From an uncultured Prevotellaceae bacterium (GTDB taxonomy: Bacteria; Bacteroidota; Bacteroidia; Bacteroidales; Bacteroidaceae), in the NCBI GenBank assembly GCA_902785945.1, contig CADAAR010000014.1, forward strand, positions 1 through 64,000: a stretch of 64,000 nt of DNA. Reading direction: 5' to 3'. Shown piece by piece: positions 36,084 through 43,839 of the stretch (the stretch's first letter is position 1; every line of letters begins with the position of its first letter). Under the pieces are notes generated by a model. That model did not search any database. It saw only the letters and a program-made list of their open reading frames with translations, and was not told where the DNA came from. Both the position numbers and the translations under genes were made by a program.

Positions 36084-37127
36084 ATGAAGAAATATATATT
36101 ATGGACCCTGCTGGCAGTCCTGACCCTGACAGCCTGCGACAAGGTGAGCCCTGCGGGAATACTCATTGCGAATACCGACGTTGATGACCGCATTAAGATG
36201 TCGAAAGACTACTACCGTATTCATGAAAGAGATTTTTTTCTGATTAAGCAAGCCAAAGATGGTGAATACACCTTTCTTGTAGGAGCCGACAGCCATCTGA
36301 CGACGGATCCTGGACGTATGCGTGAGATGCTGCAGATAGGCATCGATGACGATGACCTGTTCTATGCCCACTTGGGCGACATTGCCGACACAAAGGCTGA
36401 ATACTACATTACCCTCGACGAGGTCATCACGGATGCCAAGGAGAAGTATGGTAAGAAGTACTATAAGCCCGTGACCTACATAGATGACTATGATCGCCCT
36501 CATACCATATATATGGACACAGTCGCTCAGAAGATCTATGAGGTCAAAGATATTCCCTTGCCGTTCCATCCTGTGGTAGGCAACCACGACATCACCAACA
36601 ACGGCTGGGCACTGTGGACCAGTCTGTTCCACTCATCGTTCTACATGGGTTACGTCTTTGTCGGTAGTGATGCCCAAGGTGTTGAGTATCTTGACCGTCT
36701 GATCTTCCTTGATTCCGCCAGTGGCACTTTGGGGGGAGAGCAGATAGACGAGATTGAATCACATTTTTTCGATATTGATATCCAGAACAGTTCTAGAATA
36801 AAAATCCGCCACACGTTTATCTTTGGCCATACCAACATCTTCCGGCCGTCGGCCACAGAGTTTGCCTCGACCTTCACCCGCGAGGAGACCTACTATTTGC
36901 TGAACAAGTTTGACCAGTGGAATGCTTCCATCGTCTTCAGCGGGCACGTCCATGCCTGGGATGAGCGCAAGGTGGGCAACATTACTTACTTGACATTAGA
37001 CGCTATGTCTGAGGAAAACAACCCTGGCCCAGGCGAATACTTAGTACGTGTCCATGTTGAGCGCGACGGTTCCCTCAGTTGGAAGCGCATCCGCATGAAC
37101 TATACACCAGGCCTTATTTCCCAATAA
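36084..37127 (+). CDS. Calcineurin-like metallophosphoesterase lipoprotein
   Basis: 347 residues from ATG 36084, whose N-terminus MKKYILWTLLAVLTLTAC is a lipoprotein signal. The metallophosphoesterase motifs are in order: D-x-H (GADSHLT), GD (HLGDIADT), GNHD (VVGNHDITNN), GH (IFGHTNIF) and GHVH (FSGHVHAWDE). It is anchored in the envelope and should hydrolyse a phosphomonoester or diester; substrate unknown. Last gene of the operon, followed by a bidirectional terminator. A role in dephosphorylating imported sugars is speculation. Confidence 0.9.
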   Translation: MKKYILWTLLAVLTLTACDKVSPAGILIANTDVDDRIKMSKDYYRIHERDFFLIKQAKDGEYTFLVGADSHLTTDPGRMREMLQIGIDDDDLFYAHLGDIADTKAEYYITLDEVITDAKEKYGKKYYKPVTYIDDYDRPHTIYMDTVAQKIYEVKDIPLPFHPVVGNHDITNNGWALWTSLFHSSFYMGYVFVGSDAQGVEYLDRLIFLDSASGTLGGEQIDEIESHFFDIDIQNSSRIKIRHTFIFGHTNIFRPSATEFASTFTREETYYLLNKFDQWNASIVFSGHVHAWDERKVGNITYLTLDAMSEENNPGPGEYLVRVHVERDGSLSWKRIRMNYTPGLISQ

Positions 37128-37156
37128 CCTGACCCCTCTATGTGACATATAAAAAA

Positions 37157-37188
37157 AAGACCGGCATCTTTAAAGGGATACCGGTCTT
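37157..37188. terminator. Bidirectional terminator after the glycosidase operon
   Basis: AAGACCGG (37157-37164) pairs with CCGGTCTT (37181-37188); A-rich sequence before and TATTTG after serve both directions, ending the phosphoesterase and HU genes. Confidence 0.8.
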
Positions 37189-37203
37189 ATTTGTTAGAAG
37201 AGG

Positions 37204-38037
37204 TTAGGCGTTGGGATCGTAGTCATCATCCTCACCTTCACCCGTGTTAATGATCAGGGTTGAGGCCTGACCAGGCATGGCGAAGCTACCAGTGTAGACA
37301 CCATTGTCCTCAGTCAGCTCAATCTCTGAACCGTTCACAGTGGCAGTAGGAGTCTGACCCTCTGCAGGCGTGATGCTGATTTCCACCTCATCGTCCTCAC
37401 TCAGGCTTGCACCCGAGGTCACAGCATTGCCATCTTTGGTGACAGATGCACTACCAATACCAGTCTTGCTGATAGTCAGTGCAAAGGTGGTTGCCTGCTG
37501 ACTCTGATTGCCCTGTTCACTCTGGCTGCCCTGCTGGCCCTGCTCGTTGTTCTGAGTGTTCTCTGAGTTTTCGTTCTCAGGATCTTCCACCGTGCCAGGA
37601 TCAGCACTGGTCACACGCTTCACGATATTACCCAAACGGTCGTAGCAGGTAATCTGGATCGAGGTGTTGGCCAGTTCCTCCTTCAGAGCCGTAGTGGGTG
37701 TGAAGATGATTCTTCGGGTTGAGATCAGTGAGGTCTTCACGTCCTCAACCTTCTCCACAGCTTTGGCTGAGAGGCCGAAGCGCATGTTGCCCAGACCAGG
37801 CAGCGCCACGCTGTGACCCTCTGTTGCCCAAGCTTTAATCACTTCGCCAGCGCCTTTCCAGCAGGCTTGCATCACTCCCTCGCTCACGCCTGAGCGGATG
37901 GCAGCTTCCTTAATCACTTTGTCCTGGTCGAGTGTGCTGTACAAGTCGGGCACCATCACATAGCGCCAGATACCAGGATCGTTCTCGTCTTTGGAGAATT
38001 TCAACTTCTTCTCCTTTGCTTTTACTTTTAATGCCAT
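37204..38037 (-). CDS. HU-HIG domain DNA-binding protein with disordered linker and Ig-like tail
   Basis: 277 residues. The first ~125 residues are the HU-HIG version of the HU/IHF fold (MALKVKAKEKKLKFSKDENDPGIWRYVM, VSEGVMQACWKGAGEVIKAWATEGHSVALPGLGNMRFG, STRRIIFTPTTALKEEL). A Gln/Asn/Glu/Ser-rich low-complexity linker (about 150-185) leads to a C-terminal domain of ~85 residues with Ig-like or Big-type strands (GIGSASVTKDGNAVTSGASLSEDDEVEISI) and an acidic end (GEGEDDDYDPNA). HU-HIG proteins are numerous in Prevotella; whether they act as nucleoid proteins or outside is unknown. Its leader carries a perfect hairpin at the transcription start. Confidence 0.85.
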   Translation of the reverse strand: MALKVKAKEKKLKFSKDENDPGIWRYVMVPDLYSTLDQDKVIKEAAIRSGVSEGVMQACWKGAGEVIKAWATEGHSVALPGLGNMRFGLSAKAVEKVEDVKTSLISTRRIIFTPTTALKEELANTSIQITCYDRLGNIVKRVTSADPGTVEDPENENSENTQNNEQGQQGSQSEQGNQSQQATTFALTISKTGIGSASVTKDGNAVTSGASLSEDDEVEISITPAEGQTPTATVNGSEIELTEDNGVYTGSFAMPGQASTLIINTGEGEDDDYDPNA

Positions 38038-38120
38038 AATATTAAAAGGATTTCATGGTATTAAACTATCTTCGACCAACTACACCGGGTGGCCGCTTCC
38101 CGCTTTATTATTATGCTACA

Positions 38121-38186
38121 AGTGAAGTGCAAGGTGAGCGAAAATCCGAGTTTTTACTTGAGTTTTTCCGAGCCGCAGCCTTCACT
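38121..38186 (-). promoter_or_regulatory. HU-HIG mRNA leader with long-range stem
   Basis: CTTCACT (38180-38186) can pair with AGTGAAG (38121-38127) in the ~165-nt leader of the HU-HIG transcript; between them lie the similar segments CCGAGTTTTTACTTGAG and TTTTTCCGAG. The leader is far longer than most in the window, suggesting post-transcriptional control. Confidence 0.4.
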
Positions 38187-38187
38187 C

Positions 38188-38210
38188 GCATTGTATCTTT
38201 TATACAATGC
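38188..38210 (-). promoter_or_regulatory. Perfect 9-bp inverted repeat at the HU-HIG transcription start
   Basis: GCATTGTAT (38188-38196) and ATACAATGC (38202-38210) are exact reverse complements with a 5-nt spacer. The repeat begins at the last base of the -7 box and covers the predicted start (~38203), so it could be an operator or a 5'-end hairpin that stabilises the mRNA. Confidence 0.6.
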
Positions 38211-38241
38211 AAAGATACTAAAAATATTTGAAATAACCAAA
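38210..38241 (-). promoter_or_regulatory. Promoter for the HU-HIG gene
   Basis: Minus strand TTTG (38241-38238), 20-nt spacer, TATCTTTG (38217-38210): a full Bacteroidota promoter. Confidence 0.75.
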
Positions 38242-38293
38242 TTTTTCCGCAAATATTTTTATCTTAAATATCAACTTTTACCCTCATTTTTTA

Positions 38294-38359
38294 TATGGCC
38301 TTTCAACACTTTTTCCGAGGCCTTCCAACAAGTGTTACGAGGCCTTCCAGCAAATATTC
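38294..38359. repeat. Three degenerate 22-bp tandem units (GAGGCCTTCCA core)
   Basis: Units begin at 38294, 38316 and 38338. The last two share 18 of 22 bases (both start CGAGGCCTTCCA); the first shares 14 of 22 with the second. Length and helical phasing resemble iterons. Confidence 0.6.
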
Positions 38360-38531
38360 TCTCGGGAAAAATTGCAAATGTTCAAATTGCATCTATTTTT
38401 TCAGTAGTGAGAAAGACAAGGAAAGAGTAGAAATAATATATAAAGTTATAGTAATCAGTAGGTTATATCATATTTTCTATTATTTGTCCCTTTGCTTAAC
38501 CTTTTTCAATTTTCCAAATGATGAAAGCAAT

Positions 38532-38545
38532 TTGGAATTTTGCAC
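38532..38545 (+). repeat. Left arm of 14-bp inverted repeat flanking the cassette
   Basis: TTGGAATTTTGCAC here is the exact reverse complement of GTGCAAAATTCCAA at 43158-43171, just after the cassette's last stop codon. It could be an element end; it also resembles a -7 region (AATTTTGCAC), which is an alternative reason for its recurrence. Confidence 0.45.
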
Positions 38546-38644
38546 ACTTAGCTAAATTGCCGTATCAAATTGATTTCCTTTTATGCGGTCAAAGATTCTT
38601 TTTGGAAGTGATTAAGTCTATCACCCTTTTTTTCTCTATTATTC

Positions 38645-38676
38645 TTTGGTTGTTGTTAGAATTTGATGTATATTTG
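38645..38676 (+). promoter_or_regulatory. Promoter for the accessory cassette
   Basis: TTTG (38645-38648), 20-nt spacer, TATATTTG (38669-38676). Start near 38683 lies downstream of the ATG at 38663, fixing the first gene's start at 38699. Confidence 0.7.
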
Positions 38677-38698
38677 CAACAAAATAATAATAATTAAG

Positions 38699-39961
38699 AT
38701 GATTATACCAAGAGAATTGATTTACGAGGACAGAAAGGATCTTAAGGAATTTGGCGTTTACGACGATTCGTCGCTCAATCATTTAATATACGAAGAGTGG
38801 TTGTTGAACCTGCCAGAATTAAATCCATTTAAACCTGGTTTATCACAAAGAAGGCTAAAAGTGTTTAACGACGCTTATTACATTTGTACGCTTGTGCTAA
38901 TGCATCCCACTAATGAAGACTTCGTTAGCTATGCCAAAGAAAGGTGTTCGATACCATCTGTAGTTTTTCCAATGGTTTATTTTTTAATTTCGAAGGTCAA
39001 AGATATGAACGTTACCAATTCAAGATTATTGAAAGACATAAAAACTGGTCTGAAATCGGAAGGTTGGGAAGATAATCTTAATAGTCTTATCAAAATCACT
39101 ACTAATTATTCTGGTAGCATACTTTCAATCGAATTTGCACAACGAAAGTTGACGTCTGAACTACTTTCAAACATCAAATGGTACAAAACAACTGGTGGAT
39201 ATGAAAAAGATGATATTCTGAAAATAGTCCGTTATATATCCCAAAGCGAAGAAGATTGGATAATGTTGCTGGATGCAATAAAGAAAGCTGCTGGTGATTA
39301 TGAATGGGAATACAATCAAGATCTCAATTATGTGGATGAAGAGGGCCAATGGCACCAAAGCTCTCCAAAAGACATGTCACCAATTTATAATTATTGTGAT
39401 GATCTCATGAAACAATATGCTGAGATGTCAATTAAACAAGAATCCACTTATCTCTCAAATTGCATTGAACCTGCATATTTACATGACAATACATCATTAA
39501 TTAAGAAGAATGAAGAATCAATTAACGAAGTTAAAATCATTATATCTGATTCAAGATACGATGAAAAGAACGAAACGCTATATCTCAATGATATAGATAA
39601 TAATAACAAGAATAAAGCAAAAAGGGGGCGCCCTAAAGCAAAACCTTTTGAAGATTATTTAAAGTCAGATGCCCCAGAAGGATTAATGAATGTGTTGGAA
39701 GATATGCTTAGAGGTAAAAATGGAAAAGAAGCTGCAAGCATTATCGTCGCAATTACAGGGGTATGGATAGATGAACCACCTACAGCAAGTATCTGTGAAA
39801 GATTCCCAAGTATTACAAGTTCTTCATTTGAGCCCGCAAAGAACAGACATTATGGAAATAACAGGTTCGCTAATAAAGCAAAACCATTTGATGAAGAAGT
39901 TTTAGAAGAAATACGCAACAGTATAAGAAAGAGATTAGAAAATAATGGTGAAATAGTATGA
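38699..39961 (+). CDS. Unrecognised 420-aa protein with AT-hook, accessory cassette
   Basis: 420 residues from ATG 38699, chosen because the predicted transcription start (~38683) lies after the earlier ATGs. Mostly helical and hydrophilic; no signal peptide or membrane segment. Around residue 315 is KAKRGRPKAKPF, an AT-hook-like RGRP core preceded by an Asn-rich stretch (NDIDNNNKNKAKRG), then a C-terminal ~100-residue domain (LMNVLEDMLRGKNGKEAASIIVAITGVWIDEPPTASIC). AT-rich coding unlike the flanking core genes suggests transfer. It precedes an OB-like and a VirE-N protein gene, so a DNA-binding role in a mobile element is plausible. Family not recognised with certainty. Confidence 0.65.
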   Translation: MIIPRELIYEDRKDLKEFGVYDDSSLNHLIYEEWLLNLPELNPFKPGLSQRRLKVFNDAYYICTLVLMHPTNEDFVSYAKERCSIPSVVFPMVYFLISKVKDMNVTNSRLLKDIKTGLKSEGWEDNLNSLIKITTNYSGSILSIEFAQRKLTSELLSNIKWYKTTGGYEKDDILKIVRYISQSEEDWIMLLDAIKKAAGDYEWEYNQDLNYVDEEGQWHQSSPKDMSPIYNYCDDLMKQYAEMSIKQESTYLSNCIEPAYLHDNTSLIKKNEESINEVKIIISDSRYDEKNETLYLNDIDNNNKNKAKRGRPKAKPFEDYLKSDAPEGLMNVLEDMLRGKNGKEAASIIVAITGVWIDEPPTASICERFPSITSSSFEPAKNRHYGNNRFANKAKPFDEEVLEEIRNSIRKRLENNGEIV

Positions 39962-39985
39962 AATAAGTTAGTTTTAATTGGTATT

Positions 39986-40043
39986 AATTGGATTAAAATG
40001 TCGATTATTTTAATCCAATTTTATATTTGTTATTAATCCAATT
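39986..40043 (+). promoter_or_regulatory. Palindrome plus third half-site at the cassette's internal promoter
   Basis: AATTGGATTAAAAT (39986-39999) and ATTTTAATCCAATT (40007-40020) form a perfect 14-bp inverted repeat with 7-nt spacer. A third TTAATCCAATT lies at 40033-40043, between the -33 and -7 boxes of the next promoter. The arrangement looks like a multi-site repressor operator; the AT-rich hairpin followed by TTTTA could also terminate the first gene. Confidence 0.6.
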
Positions 40044-40059
40044 TTCCTCATTATCTTTG
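40026..40059 (+). promoter_or_regulatory. Internal promoter of the accessory cassette
   Basis: TTTG (40026-40029), 22-nt spacer, TATCTTTG (40052-40059). Start near 40066 gives a ~120-nt leader before ATG 40186. Confidence 0.65.
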
Positions 40060-40185
40060 CACCGTCAAAAGGACAAAATTATAATAAGTCCTGCGACGGT
40101 GCTTCTATTTTCTGTTGTCGAGTTGTACATAGATGACGATATAGGATACACGCCAATTTATATTAATAATATAAAATATAAAATT

Positions 40186-40503
40186 ATGACAGATAACAAA
40201 GAATATTCCCTCTGGGAGGTAGAATATCAGAGTGAAGTTGAAAGAGTTGATTGTAGTGACGGAGAAATTGATTATGGTTATGAACCTCAGTGCATGCTTA
40301 TGTTGAAGAGTCCGGGCAGATTTTCAACAGAAAAGATAACGGGGCGCTTACATGGCAAAGCTGCATTACACCAATTCAAGAAAGGAGATTTGGTGACTGT
40401 AAAACTCCGCTTTTGGAGTTGGAAGACAGACCATGATTATGTGAATAGCGTGACTATCAACGACATCAAATTAGTCAAAAATTTAAGAAATATTTTATTA
40501 TGA
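40186..40503 (+). CDS. Small OB-fold-like protein (possible ssDNA-binding)
   Basis: 105 residues from ATG 40186. An upstream in-frame ATG at 40027 lies before the predicted transcription start and is rejected. The C-terminal part (ITGRLHGKAALHQFKKGDLVTVKLRFWSWKTDHDYVNSVTINDIKLVKN) has the strand order and FKKGD-V-V pattern of DUF3127-like OB folds, which resemble single-strand DNA-binding proteins; the resemblance is by eye only. The stop overlaps the start of the VirE-N gene (ATGA), so translation is coupled, supporting a joint role in DNA replication or priming. Confidence 0.6.
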   Translation: MTDNKEYSLWEVEYQSEVERVDCSDGEIDYGYEPQCMLMLKSPGRFSTEKITGRLHGKAALHQFKKGDLVTVKLRFWSWKTDHDYVNSVTINDIKLVKNLRNILL

Positions 40504-43154
40504 GTAGATTTATTTATCAAGAAAACCAATACAAGGGGGCACTGCTCCCTTGTACATTGGCTGACTTCAACAGAATTGTTGATTCTGAGGATGTGGCTTG
40601 GCGTATCGGCATGCGCCAAGAAGTAGAGAACGCTATTGCAGAGGGATTGCCACTTGATAAATATGTGTCAAACAGCAAGTTCCAAAGTTTCTGTAATAAG
40701 CACGCTGATGAGGCTTCTTTTCAGAAGCTGACTACGGAGGAGAAGCTGCTGCAATGGACGAACTCGCTGAAAATGGGCCTGCCTTGTTTCATTTTTGCTG
40801 CCATATCATTTAAAGGTGATCAGCGTAAACTGGAGGATATCATACTCGGCCTGCTGTTCATTTTTGATGCAGACCACGTGCCAATTGACCCGAGGGAGAT
40901 TTTTCAGCGTACGCAAATAGAGGGCTTTCCTTGGAAGCTCGCTTTAGCCCATATCACTTCTTCTGGCCATGGCCTAAGGCTGGTTTGTGTGGCGAGGCCT
41001 GAACTGGGAAATATTTCTGACAATCAGATTTGTTTGGCTCGTCAGTTGGGTATTCTCGACATGGTTGGGACCACAGGCAAAGCAGTGGTCGATGACTCGT
41101 GTATTGATGCCTCCCGAATCAGCTATGCCCCTCGCCGTCAGGACATTCTTTATATGGATGAACAGTTACTATTTGGCTCAGAGACTGATGAAGATGGCGA
41201 CTCCGAGATGGAAACGCTTTATGGAGATTTATATCGACAGGGTAGGGGCAATTGTGGTCCCATTCATAGCGAGAATCGCTTTCATGAGGATAAGTCATCT
41301 TCTCCCCAAACAATAGCTAAGGTGGAAAATAATCAACAGACGATGCCCCAGCCCTCTGAAAAGAAAGAGTTGCCTCTGGTGTTCGGTCATCACCCATTGG
41401 AATATGTAAAAGCACTTTTGCCTAATGGCGTCCCTGTGGGTAGTCGACACAAAATGGGTATAAGTCTTGCCTATGACTTTCTCCTTTTACGCGACGGTAA
41501 CATGGATGCTGTTCGTCAGGATTTGATGCAACTCAGCTTCATCGAGGATATAGTAAGGGAGCGTGGGCAGAAAGAGATAGAATCGATGCTAAATTCTGCC
41601 AAGAAACTGATGGAGAAGAAAGAACAAGAGTATATCTCCGCTCCGCAGCCTTCGAAGAACATGCGCAGAGCCATTGAGTTGGTGACAGGCCAAAGCTATA
41701 AAAGCTTAGTTCGTGAGATGAACAAACAGATAATGGGAGATCTTGACGGTACTCCTGACGCTGATCTCATGAAGTTTCTTAACCGATTAGGATTAGAGAT
41801 AAAGAAATTGTTTCCTCGCTATCACTTATTGGAACTGCTCTGTCATGGACTTAAGCCCAAACATTATGTGGCTGCGCTTTTCGTTGGCAGTGCATATGCT
41901 ATGACGTTGATGACCCGTAGTTGGTATAGTTTCTATGGTGCACCTGGCCGTAAGTGTCGTCTGAACTGCATCCTAGAGTTGATAGGCCGTATGGGTAGCG
42001 GTAAGCATATTTTGGTAGACCTCTATGAATTGATGATGTTCCCCGTTAAGAAGGCAGATAAGGCACAGGTAGATGCCTTGAACCAATGGAATCAGCAACA
42101 GGTGCAGAATAGTGGTGCCAAGAAGAATAATACTCCACGCCCAAATGGTATCTACCGTTGTCTGCCCTGTGAGACCTCGGCGGCTGCTATCAGAGACCAG
42201 ATGTTCTTTAACCATGAGGATGTGAACGGTGAGGACATACAGTTGCATGTCAGCATCATGGACAGTGAGTTGGATAACACTTTGACACAGATGAAGAAGG
42301 ACTATATGAATATCTCTGCCCTGTGGCTGAAATGTTTCCACTCGGAACCGCAAGGTGCCTTTTTGAAGACATCAACAGCTTGTGTCGGAGAAGTGAATGT
42401 CGTAGCTAATTTCATGTATTCTGGCACAGAATATGCCCTGAATAAACAAGTAACTCCAGACAATTATTCCTCAGGTTTGCCTGGACGTCTGACCGTAATA
42501 CCTATGGGTGACTCTAATTTTGAGATGATGGAAAATCATCAGTATTCTGCTGAGGATGCCCGTCGTGATGCATTATTAAGACAATGGGCAGAAAAGTTGG
42601 ACAGAGTCCGTGGTGAAATACCTTGTGAGGACATCAGCAATGCCCTCTATCATTGGACAGCACGTAGGATGGAGGAAGCTAAGGAGAACAACTCTAAGGC
42701 TGAGGAAGACTTATTGAAGCGTGTTGGCTGGCATGCCATGAACTATAGCCTACCTTTCATCGTTTCCCGCCATTGGGACTTGATGGATCATGATGACAAG
42801 GGTTATTGGTTTTGTAGTCAGAACTTCGGCACCGATAAGTATGATCGCCAACTAGCTTTGTTGATTGCCAAGGCTCAACTCGCCTTCCAACACCATTCTT
42901 TCAAGGCCATTGCCGAGCAGTATTATGAGAAGATATGTTCAGCACAACTCACTGGCAAGCATTGTCAAAGCCATACGGCATTGGCCTTTAGAAGTTTGCC
43001 AGATATCTTTACCAGAGAAGATGTTGATAGATGCTATGGCTATGAGGGCAACAAAAATAGCATCAACAGCTGTATGAAACGCCTTCAGGATGATGGCAAG
43101 GTACAGCGCATACGTGCTGGTCAGGATAAGGGCAAATACCGTAAGTTGGAATAA
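40500..43154 (+). CDS. VirE-N (BT4734-like) primase-type protein with degenerate P-loop ATPase domain
   Basis: 884 residues. Residues ~60-230 resemble the BT4734-like/VirE N-terminal domain of Bacteroidota mobile elements, a primase-polymerase-like fold (LIFIFDADHVPIDP, AHITSSGHGLRLVC, VVDDSCIDASRISYAP). Residues ~285-390 form a helical linker (primase C-terminal-like). From ~480 there is a DUF3987/VapE-like ATPase region with GRMGSGKH, a Walker A lacking the usual Ser/Thr after Lys, and LHVSIMDSELDN as a Walker B-like strand, then a winged-helix-like end (FTREDVDRCYGYEGNKNSINSCMKRLQDDGKVQRI). It may prime or unwind DNA for an integrated element. No integrase or relaxase is nearby. Confidence 0.75.
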   Translation: MSRFIYQENQYKGALLPCTLADFNRIVDSEDVAWRIGMRQEVENAIAEGLPLDKYVSNSKFQSFCNKHADEASFQKLTTEEKLLQWTNSLKMGLPCFIFAAISFKGDQRKLEDIILGLLFIFDADHVPIDPREIFQRTQIEGFPWKLALAHITSSGHGLRLVCVARPELGNISDNQICLARQLGILDMVGTTGKAVVDDSCIDASRISYAPRRQDILYMDEQLLFGSETDEDGDSEMETLYGDLYRQGRGNCGPIHSENRFHEDKSSSPQTIAKVENNQQTMPQPSEKKELPLVFGHHPLEYVKALLPNGVPVGSRHKMGISLAYDFLLLRDGNMDAVRQDLMQLSFIEDIVRERGQKEIESMLNSAKKLMEKKEQEYISAPQPSKNMRRAIELVTGQSYKSLVREMNKQIMGDLDGTPDADLMKFLNRLGLEIKKLFPRYHLLELLCHGLKPKHYVAALFVGSAYAMTLMTRSWYSFYGAPGRKCRLNCILELIGRMGSGKHILVDLYELMMFPVKKADKAQVDALNQWNQQQVQNSGAKKNNTPRPNGIYRCLPCETSAAAIRDQMFFNHEDVNGEDIQLHVSIMDSELDNTLTQMKKDYMNISALWLKCFHSEPQGAFLKTSTACVGEVNVVANFMYSGTEYALNKQVTPDNYSSGLPGRLTVIPMGDSNFEMMENHQYSAEDARRDALLRQWAEKLDRVRGEIPCEDISNALYHWTARRMEEAKENNSKAEEDLLKRVGWHAMNYSLPFIVSRHWDLMDHDDKGYWFCSQNFGTDKYDRQLALLIAKAQLAFQHHSFKAIAEQYYEKICSAQLTGKHCQSHTALAFRSLPDIFTREDVDRCYGYEGNKNSINSCMKRLQDDGKVQRIRAGQDKGKYRKLE

Positions 43155-43157
43155 AGG

Positions 43158-43171
43158 GTGCAAAATTCCAA
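43158..43171 (-). repeat. Right arm of 14-bp inverted repeat flanking the cassette
   Basis: GTGCAAAATTCCAA, exact reverse complement of 38532-38545, begins 3 bp after the stop of the last cassette gene. The following AATGTTCAAA is also present near the left side (38377-38386). Confidence 0.45.
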
Positions 43172-43207
43172 TGTTCAAACACTTTTTGAATGCATCCATC
43201 TTAAAAC

Positions 43208-43244
43208 AAATCGGGCAGGACTCTAAAGAGAACCTGCCTGATTT
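43208..43244. terminator. Bidirectional terminator between cassette and lipoprotein gene
   Basis: AAATCGGGCAGG (43208-43219) pairs with CCTGCCTGATTT (43233-43244) with one G-T pair and a 13-nt loop. Confidence 0.85.
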
Positions 43245-43275
43245 ATAACTGAAATAATTATCCCTTTTTGAATAA

Positions 43276-43827
43276 TTATTTAGAATTCAAGGTCATACGG
43301 ACGTGGCCAATCACTTTACCATCCTCTATTAAGTCATCATCAAGAACCATCCTAAAGGACTTCTTTGTGAGTGACTGTATTTCAAAATTATAAGGCTCTG
43401 TTTTTGTGAAATTAATATAGTATTTCTCGCTTTTTCTTATTATTTTATAGCCGTTCCCTTTGGCCATACTCTCATAAATAAATAATCTTTCAGGATGATA
43501 AGAATGAGTCTCTGCTTTAATTATTACTTTTCCGTTATTAACCTTAAAAAAATAAGTACGTGAGTTTTTATTAAAAGGATCGAATTCAATATATGCTTCA
43601 TAGTCATCAAAAATATCTTCTCCAGATTCTGTGCTATTATATGTAATTGTGAGATTACCAGATACATCCCATCCCCCTTTAAGGATCGACATTATCTCTT
43701 CTTCGGTATAGGCCGCAGCAGAACCATCATTACTATTATCATCACCACTACATGCTACCATCATTGGTAAAACCATGACTACGAGCATTATAATGATCCC
43801 AAAACTATATTTTCTCATAATCTTCAA
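43276..43827 (-). CDS. Small lipoprotein of unknown function
   Basis: 183 residues (ATG 43818 is an equally good start). Lipoprotein signal ending in VLPMMVACSG, then a low-complexity SGDDNSNDGSAAA linker. The rest is beta-rich with a lipocalin-like opening (EEIMSILKGGWDVSGNLTITYNS) of the type found in Bacteroidota lipocalin-like domains, but the fold is uncertain. It is AT-rich like the neighbouring LRR gene, which ends 13 bp upstream, so the two are likely one transcript. No family name was recognised. Confidence 0.65.
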   Translation of the reverse strand: MKIMRKYSFGIIIMLVVMVLPMMVACSGDDNSNDGSAAAYTEEEIMSILKGGWDVSGNLTITYNSTESGEDIFDDYEAYIEFDPFNKNSRTYFFKVNNGKVIIKAETHSYHPERLFIYESMAKGNGYKIIRKSEKYYINFTKTEPYNFEIQSLTKKSFRMVLDDDLIEDGKVIGHVRMTLNSK

Positions 43828-43839
43828 AATTAAATTATA

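Larger units (their letters stand above)
38038..38698. other. 660-bp AT-rich gap between HU-HIG gene and accessory cassette
   Basis: No convincing gene; two short + strand open frames (38089-38430 and 38295-38555) have no family features and overlap each other and the HU leader. The gap holds the HU leader and promoter (to 38241), a 3 x 22-bp degenerate repeat (38294-38359), AAATTGCA-type repeats near 38370-38392, one arm of a 14-bp inverted repeat (38532-38545) and the cassette promoter (38645-38676). Confidence 0.6.

Noticed and set aside
38089-38555. Two short + strand frames before the accessory cassette
   Set aside because: They overlap each other, the HU leader and the 22-bp repeats, and show no recognisable protein feature.
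38663-38698. ATG 38663 as start of the 420-residue protein
   Set aside because: It lies between the -33 and -7 boxes, upstream of the predicted transcription start.
40027-40185. N-terminal extension of the OB-like protein from ATG 40027
   Set aside because: It would start in the -33 box; ATG 40186 lies after the predicted transcription start and opens a coherent protein.
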